Positions 49,658-60,800 of a DNA stretch of 64,000 bases are shown piece after piece (positions within the stretch are counted from its first letter, which is position 1; every line of letters begins with the position of its first letter). The notes under the pieces are model-generated. The model did no database searches and was not told the origin of the DNA. It worked only from the letters and a program-made list of their open reading frames with translations. The DNA is taken from positions 310,001 through 374,000 of the forward strand of contig OX621176.1 in NCBI GenBank assembly GCA_951640195.1, given 5' to 3'. The position numbers were made by a program, and so were the translations under genes. This stretch comes from Porpolomopsis calyptriformis. Taxonomy: Eukaryota > Basidiomycota > Agaricomycetes > Agaricales > Hygrophoraceae.

Positions 49658-50664
49658 GTTATAAACCGGTTGTTCGGAATGCGTTTTACTTCAGGTGTTC
49701 TGTCCCAAGAGATATAGGGTATGGTTCCAAGTCCTTGTTATGAGTAGGCTAATGAGGAATCAGACTTAAAGTCTGATATGTTGATATGACCCCTCTGTCC
49801 CCTGAGCACCGTATATTCAACTATACGAATACTAGACGCCTATCAAGTCCTTCGAATACGAACTCGAACCCTCCGAACACTCCCGATAGCTCCCGAATGT
49901 CCCAAACGACTTCGAGAATCATCGAACGCTCCGAATGCGATCGAAGCTTTCCGAATGCAAATGAAAGTTTGTATATCAAAGGGAAGACACTATTCAAAGG
50001 CATCTGATCTCTTCTATTTCTCCCTTTTCATTCGATTCCTTCATTCCTATTCACTACTTTCCCCTTAGATCATTAGAGAGGCTCCCCTTTTATCATATAC
50101 ACTCAAAGGGATCCTTGTACTAGAAGATATATATACTGTATGTTGTAGCTAGTGATAAAACAAGTTAGATATTCGCTTCTCTCTCGCTCTCGAGTCTAGA
50201 TCCTCTTTAGATCTTCTAAGACTTCCTCTTTTGACTTCCCGATCCTTCCGATTCCCCGATCGATCGAAGACTTCCTTTCCACGATCATCGATCATAGACT
50301 GTGTCGAGACTCTTTATAGTCGTCCTCGCACCTTGTTCTGTGTTCGGTTCTCATACACGAAGCAGACGTATCAACGTACAAGAGGTACTCTTTATATACT
50401 GACTACTTATCTGTGTGAGTCAGTGCGACATAACATGAGGTAGAGATAAGAATGAGTTATCGTGATCGATGACGAATCATAAGGGGTTGAAACGTAACGG
50501 AAATGAAGTATGTCCGCATATAGGTAGAGTAGTGGGGAATCCCTGGGGAATCCCAGAGGAAGGCAATGGGGAATCCCGGAGAAAGATGGTGGGGAATCCC
50601 AAGATAAGATACAGGTTTGCATGTGATAAGATAAGAGAAAGAAAAGAAAATTATGACTGTAACA
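49658..50664 (-). repeat. LTR B copy 2 (5' LTR of G1), split by an insertion
   Basis: The LTR is in two parts, 49658-49781 and 50374-50664. The outer end is followed by GATTG, the reverse complement of CAATC. It carries extra GGGGAATCCC-type copies compared with copy 1. Confidence 0.85.
49782..50373 (+). mobile_element. LTR-like insertion (LTR C) inside LTR B copy 2
   Basis: 592 bp, beginning TGATATGACC and ending GACGTATCA, so the ends are inverted repeats. Right flank ACGTA matches the uninterrupted LTR sequence; the left flank is ATGTT, a two-base variant of ACGTA. Holds an ATATATATACTG TATA-like stretch. A solo LTR is the simplest reading; an orientation cannot be fixed. Confidence 0.6.
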
Positions 50665-52809
50665 GATTGGGGTTTCCAAATCCTGAAGAGTAAATTCGTG
50701 ACGAGTTGCAAAGGTCTCATCCATAAAGTTTCCAGAAGCTCCGCTATCAATAAGACACATGGCGGGGACATGTCGGCCACTGTCTGAAGCTTTGATCCAA
50801 ACGTCCATTGTAAGTCCTGAATCGCCCTTTTCGATAGTACCAAGAGTTCGAAATAGATTGCATGGGGTAATGGTACATCGAGTGGTATGGTCTGTAACGT
50901 TGGGCAAATCATCCAGACCTTTCAAAAACCCTGGGACTTCAAGTCCATTGCCAGCCTCTTCTTTCAATCATCCGACCAATTGCATATACCACATTTTGCC
51001 ATATCCGATGGAGTTTCACTCGTTGCTAGTGTAGCGGGCGAGTTGACATTCTCCACGTGGGGCTCAGTGGTAATGACATGTATGTCTCTGCCTCGTCCTC
51101 GTCCTCATCCTCTGTAACCTCCTCTACCTCAATAGTATCCTCCTTGACGTGAGGGAGAGGTATCAGGTATATTCTTCGCATCACCGGCGACACGGTTTGG
51201 GCAGGCATTCGTGAAGTGGCCAGGTTGGCCGCAGGAGTAACAATTTCCGTATGGGATTGTATGGGCAGAAGAGGAAGGCTCTTCTCTTTTGATGGTGGGG
51301 GCTGCTGACATTTGACGGGTCGTCGTTGCAGCCATGTATGATCCTCGGGCAGGAAAGGGATTAGTGTTATAAACCGGTTGTTTGGAATGCGTTTTACTTC
51401 GGGTGTTCTGTCCCAAGAGATATAGAGGATGGTTCCAAGTCCTTGTTATGAGTAGGCTAACGAGGAATCAGACTTAAGGTCTGATACGTACAGAAGTACT
51501 CTTTATATACTGACTACTTATCTTGTGTGAGTCAGTGCGACATACATGAGGTAGAGATAAGGGTGAGTCATCGTGATCGATGACGAATCATAAAGGGGTT
51601 GAAACATAACGGAAATGAAGTGTGTCCGCATATGGGTAAAGTGCTGGGGAATCCCGAAGGAAGGTAATGGGGAATCCCGATAACAAATGGGGGAATCCCA
51701 AGATAAGAGATAGGTTTGCATACGATAAGATAAAGAAAAAGAAAGGAAAATTACGACCGTGACAATTAGAGTATTGGGGTCGGGACGTGGAGGACTGTTT
51801 CTGTGAGGTGAGAATGTCCTTTTGATGTTGGTAATGTGTCGTGGCGTCCTTCCACTCTTGAAGTGTGGCAGGGATGGCGGGGAGTCAGTAAACATATTCA
51901 ATGAACTCGGAATCGAGTCCAGCTTGGTAAAGATCGATGAGGGCAGTGTCATTGAAACTGGTATCGACCTGTAAGGCGCCAAAGCGCAGGTTATAGTCTT
52001 CAATCTTCTTTCTTCCTTGGCAGAGATTCTTGATGTCGTTGTGAGCACGAGACTGTCTGTTGATTCCTTCGAATGTTGATCGGAATCGAGTTACAAATGC
52101 GGCCCAGGTAGCAGTCAGGCCAGTCCAGTTGGCAGTTCTCATGTCGTTGGTCTCCTTTTCAGACTAAGTTTGGGCCATCATGCCCTTCATGAAGGAAAGG
52201 GCAAAGGGGATCTTGTGTTTGTCGCGGTATGGTTTTCCCATAAAGTATAATTCGCAGCTGTTAATAAATTTGTCAACGTCCTGCTGTCGACTAGTGAACT
52301 CATCTGGTTTGGCCATCTTTATCTTGATGGTGGGAGCGGCAGGAGGTTGAGGTTGAGGTTGCGGTGGGGGCTGAGGCTGAGCTTGAGCAGCAAGTTGCTG
52401 ATTGAGATTTTGAATCTCTGTTGCCTGTTGAGCATTTGAAGCTTGGAGATTAGCCATCTCCCTCCGCAAGTCATTCATGACTGCAAGAATTTCGTTGAGA
52501 TTGGGAACAGGGGGATTAGCATGAGAACCCATTGGATCTGGTGATGGTGAGCATGAAGGTGTTGTTAAGGGTGAAGATGGTCGAGTAGGTTGTTGGAACG
52601 GGAAGGGTTGATACCTAACAGTAGGGGGAGTGATGGGATGTTGTGACTGGGCGGCGGCGAGTAAATGAGTTGTTTCACTTCGAGTTCTTCCTAGAGCTTG
52701 TGAGATACCTGGTAGAGGGGAAGCTTGACTAGCTTCCTCGTTCAGGTCTGGGAAGATTTGAGTTTGTGAGTAAAGTGATTGAGAGAGAGGATTCTGCTCA
52801 GAGGGATTG
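50665..52809 (-). pseudogene. Gag-protease of G-old, inverted
   Basis: Minus-strand gag starts near 52530 (NPPVPNLNEILAVMNDLRRE, then a Pro/Gln run, KMAKPDEFTSRQQDVDKFIN). It continues with KIEDYNLRFGALQVDTSFND, the knuckle CYSCGQPGHFTNAC near 51220 and the protease LIDSGASGNFMDETFATRHE. The frame ends at LETPI, exactly where the pol half on the + strand resumes. Stops are few but present, for example TAG near 52164. A solo LTR interrupts it at 51365-51764. Confidence 0.8.
51365..51764 (-). mobile_element. Solo LTR B copy 3 with perfect target duplication
   Basis: Complete 400-bp LTR from TGTTATAAACCGG to CGACCGTGACA. It is flanked on both sides by ATTAG (51360-51364 and 51765-51769), a five-base target duplication. 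It lies between the gag knuckle and capsid parts of G-old. Confidence 0.9.
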
Positions 52810-53210
52810 TGTCATGGTCTTAATTTTCTTTTCTTTCTCTTATCTTATCACATGCAAACCTGTATCTTATCTTGGGATTCCCCACCATCTTTCTCTGGGA
52901 TTCCCCATTGCCTTCCTCCGGGATTCCCCATTACTCTACCTATATGCGGACATACTTCATTTCCGTTACGTTTCAACCCCTTATGATTCGTCATCAATCA
53001 TGATGACTCATTCTTATCTCTACCTCATGTTATGTTGCACTGACTCGCACAGATAAGTAGTCAGTATATAAAGAGTACCTCTTGTACGTATCAGACTTTA
53101 AGTCTGATTCCTCGTTAGCCTACTCATAACAAGGACTTGGAACCATACCCTATATCTCTTGGGACAGAACACCCAAAGTAAAACGCGTTCCAAACAACCG
53201 GTTTATAACA
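52810..53210 (+). repeat. LTR B copy 4, inverted relative to copies 1-3
   Basis: 401 bp, TGTCATGGTC to GTTTATAACA. Left flank GATTG, right flank CAATC. The right flank continues directly into the protease-pol of G-old. Confidence 0.85.
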
Positions 53211-56200
53211 CAATCCCCATATGGAATGCCGATGGGTCAGAGAACCGAGGAGGCCCGATCATTTTTGACACAGATGTCTAGATAGAAGCTCCAGGTGGAC
53301 ACATTGAAAGGATCCATTTGGAAGTGACCGACCTCGGATCCAAGTTTGATATTATCCTCGGCTACCCATGGCTCAGAGCTCAAAACCCTAGTATTGATTG
53401 GGAGAAGTCAACACTGGCTCTCGGAGGCAAAGAGACTTCTCGTCAGTATTGTAGCAGCGAAGCAGAGTCCTCTGTGGTAGAATCAGTCTCGCTGGCGATT
53501 GCAAGTATTTCAAAATTGGACGAATCTCGATCACATCATTAACCTTAGAGATGACTTCATACCTCAAACCGACGTGACTTATCTGATGTCCCCTTGAGAG
53601 ATAGAATATTTGAAGAAGTTTTTAGCTGAAAACGTGGCCACTGGACGAATCTTCAAAGGATCTTCGCCTCAAGCCGCCCCCTTCTTCCTAAGCAAGAAAG
53701 CTGAAGACATCAATGCGAAAGGACAAGATGCTGGATACAGACCAATCGAAGATTATTGATATTTGAACCACTTTACAGTTCCCGACCGCTATCCCCTGCC
53801 TCTCTTGCACCAGATTGTTCAACAACCAAAACTCCGATCTGCTGCACTATTCACAGTTGTAGATATCTGATGGGGATTCAACAATATTCGTATAAAAGAA
53901 GGTGATGAATGGAAAGCCGCCTTCCTTACAGTCGAAGGACTCTTCATACCAAGAGTGATGTTCTTTGGTCTACGAAATTCTCCAGCTATGTTCCAACGAA
54001 TGATCGATACATGATTCGCTGAAGTACTAAAATCAGGTTGTGTTTTTATCTATATTGATGACATTCTCATCTGTGGAGACGATCTACAAGAACTATGATA
54101 CTGGACGTTCAAAACTCTTAATATCATGAAGAAGAACAAACTCTCCTGTAAACCCGTCAAATGCCAATTCGAGAAAGAAGAGGTGATCTATTTGGGAATG
54201 ACCTTGACGAAAGGTCATATCGGAACCAATCCCAAGAAGGTCAAAGCCATCGCCGAATGGCCCGAACCTCAAACCATTAAACAACTTTAATCCTTCCTCG
54301 GAAGTGCAAATTTCTGGAGAAAATATATTAAAGGTTTTTCAGATATCGCTCAACCACTTAACCAACTACTCCACAAAGATACTGTATGGGAATGGACTCC
54401 TAAATGACAACACGCCTTTAATCAGTTGAAACACTCCCTCACGAATGCCCCTCTCCTCGAAGTACCAGACTGTTAGACGGCAGTCTAGGGTTGATTGCAA
54501 GGTTTTACTTCAGGCTCTGGGTGTAGGGTTTTAAAGGGTTGGAAGACTACTGATTGGGGTGTTAACGAAAGAAACAAACTTATCCTAAGTCTATCTACTG
54601 CTAGCTTTATATACTAGCTAAGTATGAGTCATACTGACTACGTGTGAGTCGTAACGACTATGGATGAGTCATGTAGATAAGGAGAGTGATGGTAGACTAA
54701 ATATAGATATGGCTTGGTCACCTTCTATTACTAAGCGGAGCTTGGGTGGCTAAGTGGCTATTGATGTAAACTGTCTGATGTAAATAGGAATAGACGAGCA
54801 AAGGAAAAAGAAAAAATATATCTCTGACACAGACCAAGATCTACCATATTGGTTGGAGACTGACGCCTCTGGATTTGCCTTAGGAGGCATATTGTCTCAG
54901 CTACATGGAAACGACTGGAAACCCATAGGCTTTCATTCAAGATCCTTGACCCCTGCAGAAAAGAATTATCCGACTCATGATGCTGAGCTTTTAGCAATAA
55001 TAGACTGTCTCAATGTGTGGCGACACCTCTTAGAAGGTTCACGACATGACCTCCTTATTCATACCGACAGTCTCACCCTCAAGTATTTCAGTACTGCTCG
55101 AGTGTTATTTGGATGATGTGCTCGTTGGTCAGAGATTCTGGTAAGATATGAATACAAAATCGAGTACGTCCCAGGGAGAAAGAACAAGGCCGATGGATTA
55201 TCCAGGCACCTGGATTATTTCGATGGAGGTAAAGGTGAGGTGGAAAATGAGATTTTAATTGCGAATGATCATTGGATCAATTCGATTGTCAAACTTTCGA
55301 AACCGGACTTTTTCGCAAGATTATGCTTCAAGCTACCAATACCGAACAAGATCTCACAGAAAATCGAGGATGCCTCACTGTTTTGGGACCAAGCCCATGG
55401 GTTGGTTCGCGATGTTGAAGGTCAAATTGTGGTGCCAGAGGAAGTATCTTTGCGCACAGACATAATACGACTGTCCTACGCCTACCCCCATGCTGGACAC
55501 CCTGGCATTGAGAAGATGAAGGAGCTAGTGCTCCACAACTTTGTTTGGGATGGCATCTCTCAAGACATTATTGACTATGTACGATCCTGCCCTGCTTGCC
55601 AACAAAACAAGAATTACCCTTCAAAGCCAACAGGACTCCTACAACCTATACCCCCTGCTACTGAACCATGGACTGAGATTACCATCGATCTCATCATTCA
55701 ACTACCTGACTCACTTGGATATGATGCTGTAATGGTTGTTGTTAATTGCTTCACGAAACGTGCTCATTTTATTCCAACAACTTCCAACCTCTCATCAGAA
55801 GGCGCTGCCCGACTCTTCCGTGACCACATCTGGAAACATCACGGATGGCCAAAGAAGATCATTTCCGATCGTGGAGTTCAATTTGCGTCGAAATTCACTG
55901 AAGCCCTTAACAAACTCTTAGGGACCATTTCTGGGTTGTCCACTGCTTATCATCCCAAAACCGATGGTTAGACCAAACATACAAATCAAGAACTCGAGGT
56001 CTACCTATGATTCTATACCAATTTCATGCAGGACGACTGGTCTGAATGGTTAGCTTCTGCCGAATTCACTTACAATAATCGACAACATTCCGCCACTTCA
56101 CAATCACCCTTCTATTTAGAATATGGCCGTTACCCCCATTTACCAATCACTATCGAGTCCCCAAGTAACATCCCCGCAGCAAACACCTTCCACAAACGTC

Positions 56201-56739
56201 TCACGCGTGCTCAGAAGAATGCTGGCGAATCACTATCACATGCTGCAGAATCGATGAAGAAATATGCTGACCGTAAATGAAAACTCTCTCCCTCCTTCAA
56301 AGTTGGAGATTTGGTTTGGTTGGATACCAAGAATATCAAAACAACTCAACCTGCCAAGAAATTGGATAACTGAAGAACTGGACCATTCAAGATCCTGAAA
56401 CAAGTATCGGATCTTGTGTATCTCATTAATATCCCTGGAACTTAGAAGCTCCACCTGGTCTTTCACGTATCACTCCTGAGACCAAATGTCGAAGATAAGT
56501 CGCTCCATCCTGATGTCACTGATACATCTTGACCTCCCCCAGATCTGATCGAGAATGAAGAAGAATATGAAGTTGAATCTATTCTTCAACACTCCGGAGC
56601 TAAACGCTGACAAAAGTATTTGGTCAAATGGAAAGGTTATCCAATCGAAGAAGCTACTTGGGAAGAACGATCGAACGTCTTATGACATGCCAAGGAAATT
56701 GTGAAGACTTATGAAGACTCAATTCAAACAGCAATTTAA
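53211..56739 (+). pseudogene. G-old protease end and pol
   Basis: Collinear with G1 pol: LEVTDLGSKFDIILGYPWL, RT with YIDD intact (FIYIDDILICGDD), RNase H (ETDASGFALGG), integrase (HAGHPGIEKMKELV, CPACQQNKNYPSK, ISDRGVQFASKFTE) and chromodomain (KYLVKWKGYPIEEATWEER). More than ten in-frame stops occur, and at most of those I aligned the G1 copy has an Arg codon beginning CG or a Trp or Gln codon. Interrupted by a solo LTR at 54469-54829. Confidence 0.85.
54469..54829 (-). mobile_element. Solo LTR D in pol of G-old
   Basis: About 361 bp from TGTTAGACGG to TCTCTGACA, flanked by CAGAC on both sides (54464-54468, 54830-54834). The RNase H reading frame joins across it. The minus orientation is suggested by a TATA-like TATATAAAGC on that strand. 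It is a different family from LTRs A and B. Confidence 0.88.
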
Positions 56740-56925
56740 CTCGTTTGTCATCATTTCAGCTGTCCATTTTTGAATTCTATTCTTAGATCTGAAGAGGCAC
56801 TTATAAACCTAGAGTCATTGATATGACTCCATCCAATCTTTTCCAACTTTCGACGACACCTCATAGTCCTGGACTTACCTAATATTGTTGTTTCCAATTC
56901 CAACATCGAAAATCTCTATTCAACA

Positions 56926-57666
56926 ATGCCTGCCTCTCGTACTTCCACCCCTGACTGACAAGTCGCCATCCAACGTGCTAGACGGATCCCTTCGTCCACC
57001 ATCCATTCCCCTACCCCCAGTCCCTCCACCTCTACCTCTTCCACTCGACAACTACGTCGACAAGCTCGTGCTCACACCGAGGATTTCTTCAAGGACTATC
57101 CTACCCAAACTCCTCCCCCTGAAGATCCCACCATCACTATCTCCTATCTCACAGTCCATAGCAATAGTGTCAGCAATTGGAACTGAGAGCTTCGTGAAGA
57201 ACGCAACATTTTATGAGCTGAGAACGAATCATTATGGAAGAGCATCTCATTCTGGAAAAACTGTTGGGACAACAGTGAGCTCAAAGTTTGGGAGCTCCAA
57301 CGACAGAAGAAGTGAACATGGGTCAATTGTTATGACATCACTACCCATGCTATTATTGTCAAACTCGTAGAAGAGAGTCACCAATCCGAACGACTTTCCA
57401 GAGAAGATTTCCTTCGCACCCAACGAGGTCTTGCGACAGCGGAAACGCTGATCGAGTACGGTGCATCAGTCGAGTACCCAATCAATCTCGACTTGGAATA
57501 CCTGGATGAGGATAATGTCACGACAGTCCGAGCCCCTTCCCCCATCGAAGCAGCTTTGGAAACCACCCCCATCACTTCCCTCTCAGTGGCCATCGAGGCC
57601 CCCGTCACTGAGGAAATCTCAACTCAGGCCTCAGAGAACGAAACGCCCGACACTGCCCAGATTTGA
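56926..57666 (+). pseudogene. Third ORF of G-old (unknown, coiled-coil type)
   Basis: A 247-codon frame from ATG 56926 to TGA 57664, collinear with the G1 third ORF and ending in the same TAQ-hydrophobic-stop. It shares STSSTRQLRR.ARA, EDFFKDYPTQTPPPEDPT and IEYGASVEYPINL. Four internal stops are TGA or TAG. Conservation of length and ends in both elements supports a real third gene in the ancestor. Confidence 0.75.
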
Positions 57667-57700
57667 ATTTCAGGTCGAAATTCCCGAAAAGCAAGGTGTA

Positions 57701-58090
57701 TGTCACGGATGTAATTTTTCCATTCCTTCTCTATGTTAGTCATCGTTGATTAGTCAGATCTGTCTTATCTTTGCTTGGGATTCCCCACGATTACATATCT
57801 TTTCATTTATCCTAGATAAGATAGATTTCATTTCTGACAACTATGTTTCATCTCTTCACATGCTCCGAGTTTCTTATCATGCTTATCTTTACTCGTCGCA
57901 TGTATTCCTTGTGTAGATACTGACTCATCCGCAGTAGCGTAGTTAGTATATAAACTCCTAGTTAGTCGTACTCAGACTTTAAGTCTGATTCCTCGTTAGC
58001 AACCCAATAACTAGGACTTGAGACATTATCATCATCTTGGGACAGAGCTCTTCAAAGTAAAACCATCTCATTGATAACCAGTTTATAACA
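57701..58090 (+). repeat. LTR A, 3' copy
   Basis: Begins TGTCACGGATGTAA just after a purine-rich stretch (AAAAGCAAGGTGTA), ends GTTTATAACA. Pairs with 42698-43087. Confidence 0.85.
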
Positions 58091-58462
58091 GTATTGAGCA
58101 AAGTGTAATAACTTATCCCCAACCCTTACACTTTTTGCACATCCACAAGAAATTGTGGAATATCTGTGTAAATCAACTTTTGATTGAAAAAGCTTCCCTG
58201 TCGATGACATGGCCTCTGTCAATGACAAAGACCCACATGAAGACTTGAATCACGCGGGCCTCAATGGCACACAACTCGCAAGGCAAACTGCCTGACAATG
58301 ATGATGTCATGAAATTGGCGTTCACTCTCTTAAAATTTCTCTCTTTTCTTCGTTCTTTTCTTTTCTTTCTTATGACAGTTCTTTTGGAAGGGAGGCTGTC
58401 TTTATTGGCAGCAGAAACTACTTGTACAAAGGGAGGAGTCCATGTCCGACTAGCTAATTATA
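58091..58462. other. No recognisable gene
   Basis: Right flank of the retrotransposon island. A short plus-strand ORF from 58264 is largely antisense to the next gene and is not supported. Confidence 0.4.
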
Positions 58463-59294
58463 CTAGTCCGTCTTGGCAATCTCCTGCACCATACTGTCCC
58501 TCAAGAACTCTACAAAACTCAACACTACCTGACCATCTATTGCAGCCAACTTATTACCCCAGTAGATTGCCCCATTGGTGTCAGCGCTGGAGGCCTGCAA
58601 CTCGGCGGCCTTCCCTTCTACAAAACTCATTGCTATCTTTCTCGCTTCCTCACCCAACCAATCATTGGTGGGACTCCATAATAAACTGGGAGGAACTTCT
58701 TCCTCCTCGATCTTGATGTTGACGTTGGTCAACGATAACAACAAATCTTCGACTAAAAAAGACAGGGAATCAACAACTATGAAGAGGGCGAGAGAGTTAA
58801 AGACTCACCACTAGACAAAACACTTGTTGGACCAGGGGTCCAAGGACGGAAAGGGGGGCTGGTAGCCAAGTCCTCAGGCTTAGCATCATCAAAGGGGAGG
58901 GGATACCCCCAACGGTCGGAACTCCAATCAACTCGCTCCTCCAAAGGGAGCTTGGAGGTGGGAGGAGGGGCGTCATCATCCCAAGCTAAAAAGGGAAAGC
59001 CTATTATCAATAAACACGGACTAATAAAGACAAAACAAAATACATACCAAGCGGATCCTCCATTAAGCCACAAACATGCTGGATCGGCCAGCGAACATAC
59101 GGACACTTTCTGACCTTATGCTTGCCACCGCAAGTAAAACAGGAGAAGGAAGACCAGCAGAGGTCGGCGTCGGAAGGGATGCGCTGAAGGTAGTAATGAA
59201 ATGAATCACAATCGAGAAAGACAGGAGCGGTGCGGTGCACCACTCCAGACTGCTTGAAGAATCGGACGTAGTGGCCTTGGTGGGAGGGAGTCAT
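58463..59294 (-). CDS. Hypothetical protein with zinc-knuckle-like motif
   Basis: Three exons (59048-59294, 58809-58985, 58463-58752) with clean GT..AG introns give 714 nt, 237 aa, without stops. Exon 1 holds HYVRFFKQSGVVHRTAPVFL and CFTCGGKHKVRKC, a CX2CX3HX4C pattern close to the retroviral-type zinc knuckle. The middle is acidic and Pro-rich (AWDDDAPPPTSK). Exon 3 has EEEEVPPSLLWSPTNDW and a helical end. I do not recognise the family. Intactness among decayed elements is notable; it may be a domesticated or element-borne nucleic-acid-binding gene (inference). Confidence 0.65.
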
Positions 59295-60800
59295 GATGAA
59301 TTGACAAAGATTGAACTGAAGCATAGGGATACAACCCCACACCTTTTATATGCTCAGACACAAAGGGAAGACCAAAAGGAGGTTCCTCAGCCAAAGAAGA
59401 GAAACCCGATACGCCGGACAAGAGATAGAAACAGCGGCGATCTCATGACTAGAAGAACAATAGGAACCAGTCATGAGACAGCACAGCCTGATACTGCGGA
59501 AGGCTATGCCCAATAGAGTTGAGTCATCAAAAACAACACAGCCTTCCACAGTATGACTAAGAACAATGGCAAACCTTAAACCGGAGGCTGTGAACAATAG
59601 AAAATGGGGTGACTGCGGAAGCTGACTCATAGTGACTCCTATTTTAGAAATACTATATAAACCCTGAGGGCGAAGCGGATCATCACTTCGTCCTCCTGTG
59701 AGATTACTTGTAGTAGCACGAATGCAATCAGAATCATCAGACTTCTTTTCCATCAGAACAAGAAAAGAGAAACATAAACCCATAACTACTGAGCCAATCG
59801 TTCATGCCCATATTCCCTAAACTCTCAGCAGAGGCATGCAACAGATTTAACTCGCAGAACAACTTCTTTGTAGAAGTAAAACTTAACTCCGAAGGAATCA
59901 TCACCCTTTACGAGGACGTCCCCGTCAGAACTTTCTTCTACATCCTACTAGACTTATTAAGCTCCAAGGCCTGCCTTGTGATTGACAAAAAGACTTGCAA
60001 CTACAGTTGTGACAGATGACCCAGGAATGGCGCAGACAAGTGCTGTCACTGATTCAGGTATGCTATATCACGACCTCAGCAACACCCAAAGACAGCCAGA
60101 AACAGCTGTAAATTCACCCCAGAGTGAATGAAGATATTGTGCCAACTTAGATGATGGCAGCTCCCAACTCACAGAAAGAGAGGATTTATCGCCAATGACA
60201 AGTCGGCGTGTAAGCATGATAATTGACCCTATGCTTGATACTTTAATGCAGACCCTCACTGAGGGTCAAACGAGGACAGGAAACCCTTCCTCGTCATGAA
60301 ACCTGACTGAACGAGCATACATTCATCAAATGTTAAATCTATTACAGCATAATGAAATAGACGACCAAGATGAGCAATGAGACCTGTCACCCACACCCAG
60401 TCAGATGTTAACTATTACATGTAATAAGAGACGACAAGAAAAGCACCTGCAGAATTGCGAGGCATCAAGCAAGACACTCTCCGATGTAGTTGATCAGGTC
60501 AATGTACTCATTCAGACAAGAATGGACAGAATTAGTTGTGAGGAATTCATGAAGCTAGCCAATGACCTTAATAAGGTTATGGTGCATAAGAATAGTGACA
60601 ACACCCATTGAAATAAGATGGATACAACCATTCATCCAGATAGGGATGAAGAAGACAAACTTCTTCAACAAGCAGAAGCTGAGCTTTGCCATCCTCAACA
60701 AGAAGATAAGATGAGTTCCATCTATCAGAGATGGCGAGCTGTGGCTGATTGAGTCAATAAACATTGACATGGAAGTAAGAAGAGGAACAACTGGAATAGG
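59295..60800. other. Decayed element leader or LTR region
   Basis: Contains a TATATAAA box near 59653 followed by CCCTGAGGGCGAAGCGGATC and a 71-codon ORF (59804-60019, PIFPKLSAEACNRFNSQNNF) of unknown nature. From 60060 to 60800 both frames are littered with stops. It may be the 5' part of the gag element downstream. Confidence 0.35.

Larger units (their letters stand above)
43177..50664 (-). mobile_element. Younger Gypsy element G1 with both LTRs
   Basis: Chromovirus-type Ty3/Gypsy element on the minus strand. 5' LTR 49658-50664 (enlarged by a nested insertion), gag 49269 to about 48300 with knuckle CYRCGEPGHWVNKC, protease with LVDSGASGNFMD near 47900, pol to 44519, third ORF 44359-43613, 3' LTR 43177-43577. 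In-frame stops in gag (for example before CYRCGEPGH) and an altered RT site show it is no longer autonomous. It was inserted into the protease region of G-old. Confidence 0.85.
42698..58090 (+). mobile_element. Old Gypsy element (G-old), nested and rearranged
   Basis: Two LTRs in the same orientation (42698-43087, 57701-58090) bound about 15.4 kb. The leader (43088-43176) is in place and starts AGAATCAGACTTCC, as does the leader of the younger element. Gag-protease lies inverted at 50665-52809, pol on + at 53211-56739, a third ORF at 56926-57666 and a polypurine stretch before 57701. Other elements fill the rest. No target-site duplication is found at the outer ends (CAGAG versus GTATT), so one edge was probably altered. 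Confidence 0.75.

Noticed and set aside
42698..58090. CRISPR-like or simple tandem repeat interpretation of recurring 400-bp blocks
   Set aside because: The blocks have TG..CA ends, target duplications and adjacent gag/pol sequence, so they are LTRs.
42693..58095. Target-site duplication for the outer Gypsy element
   Set aside because: Flanks CAGAG and GTATT do not match, so no duplication is claimed.
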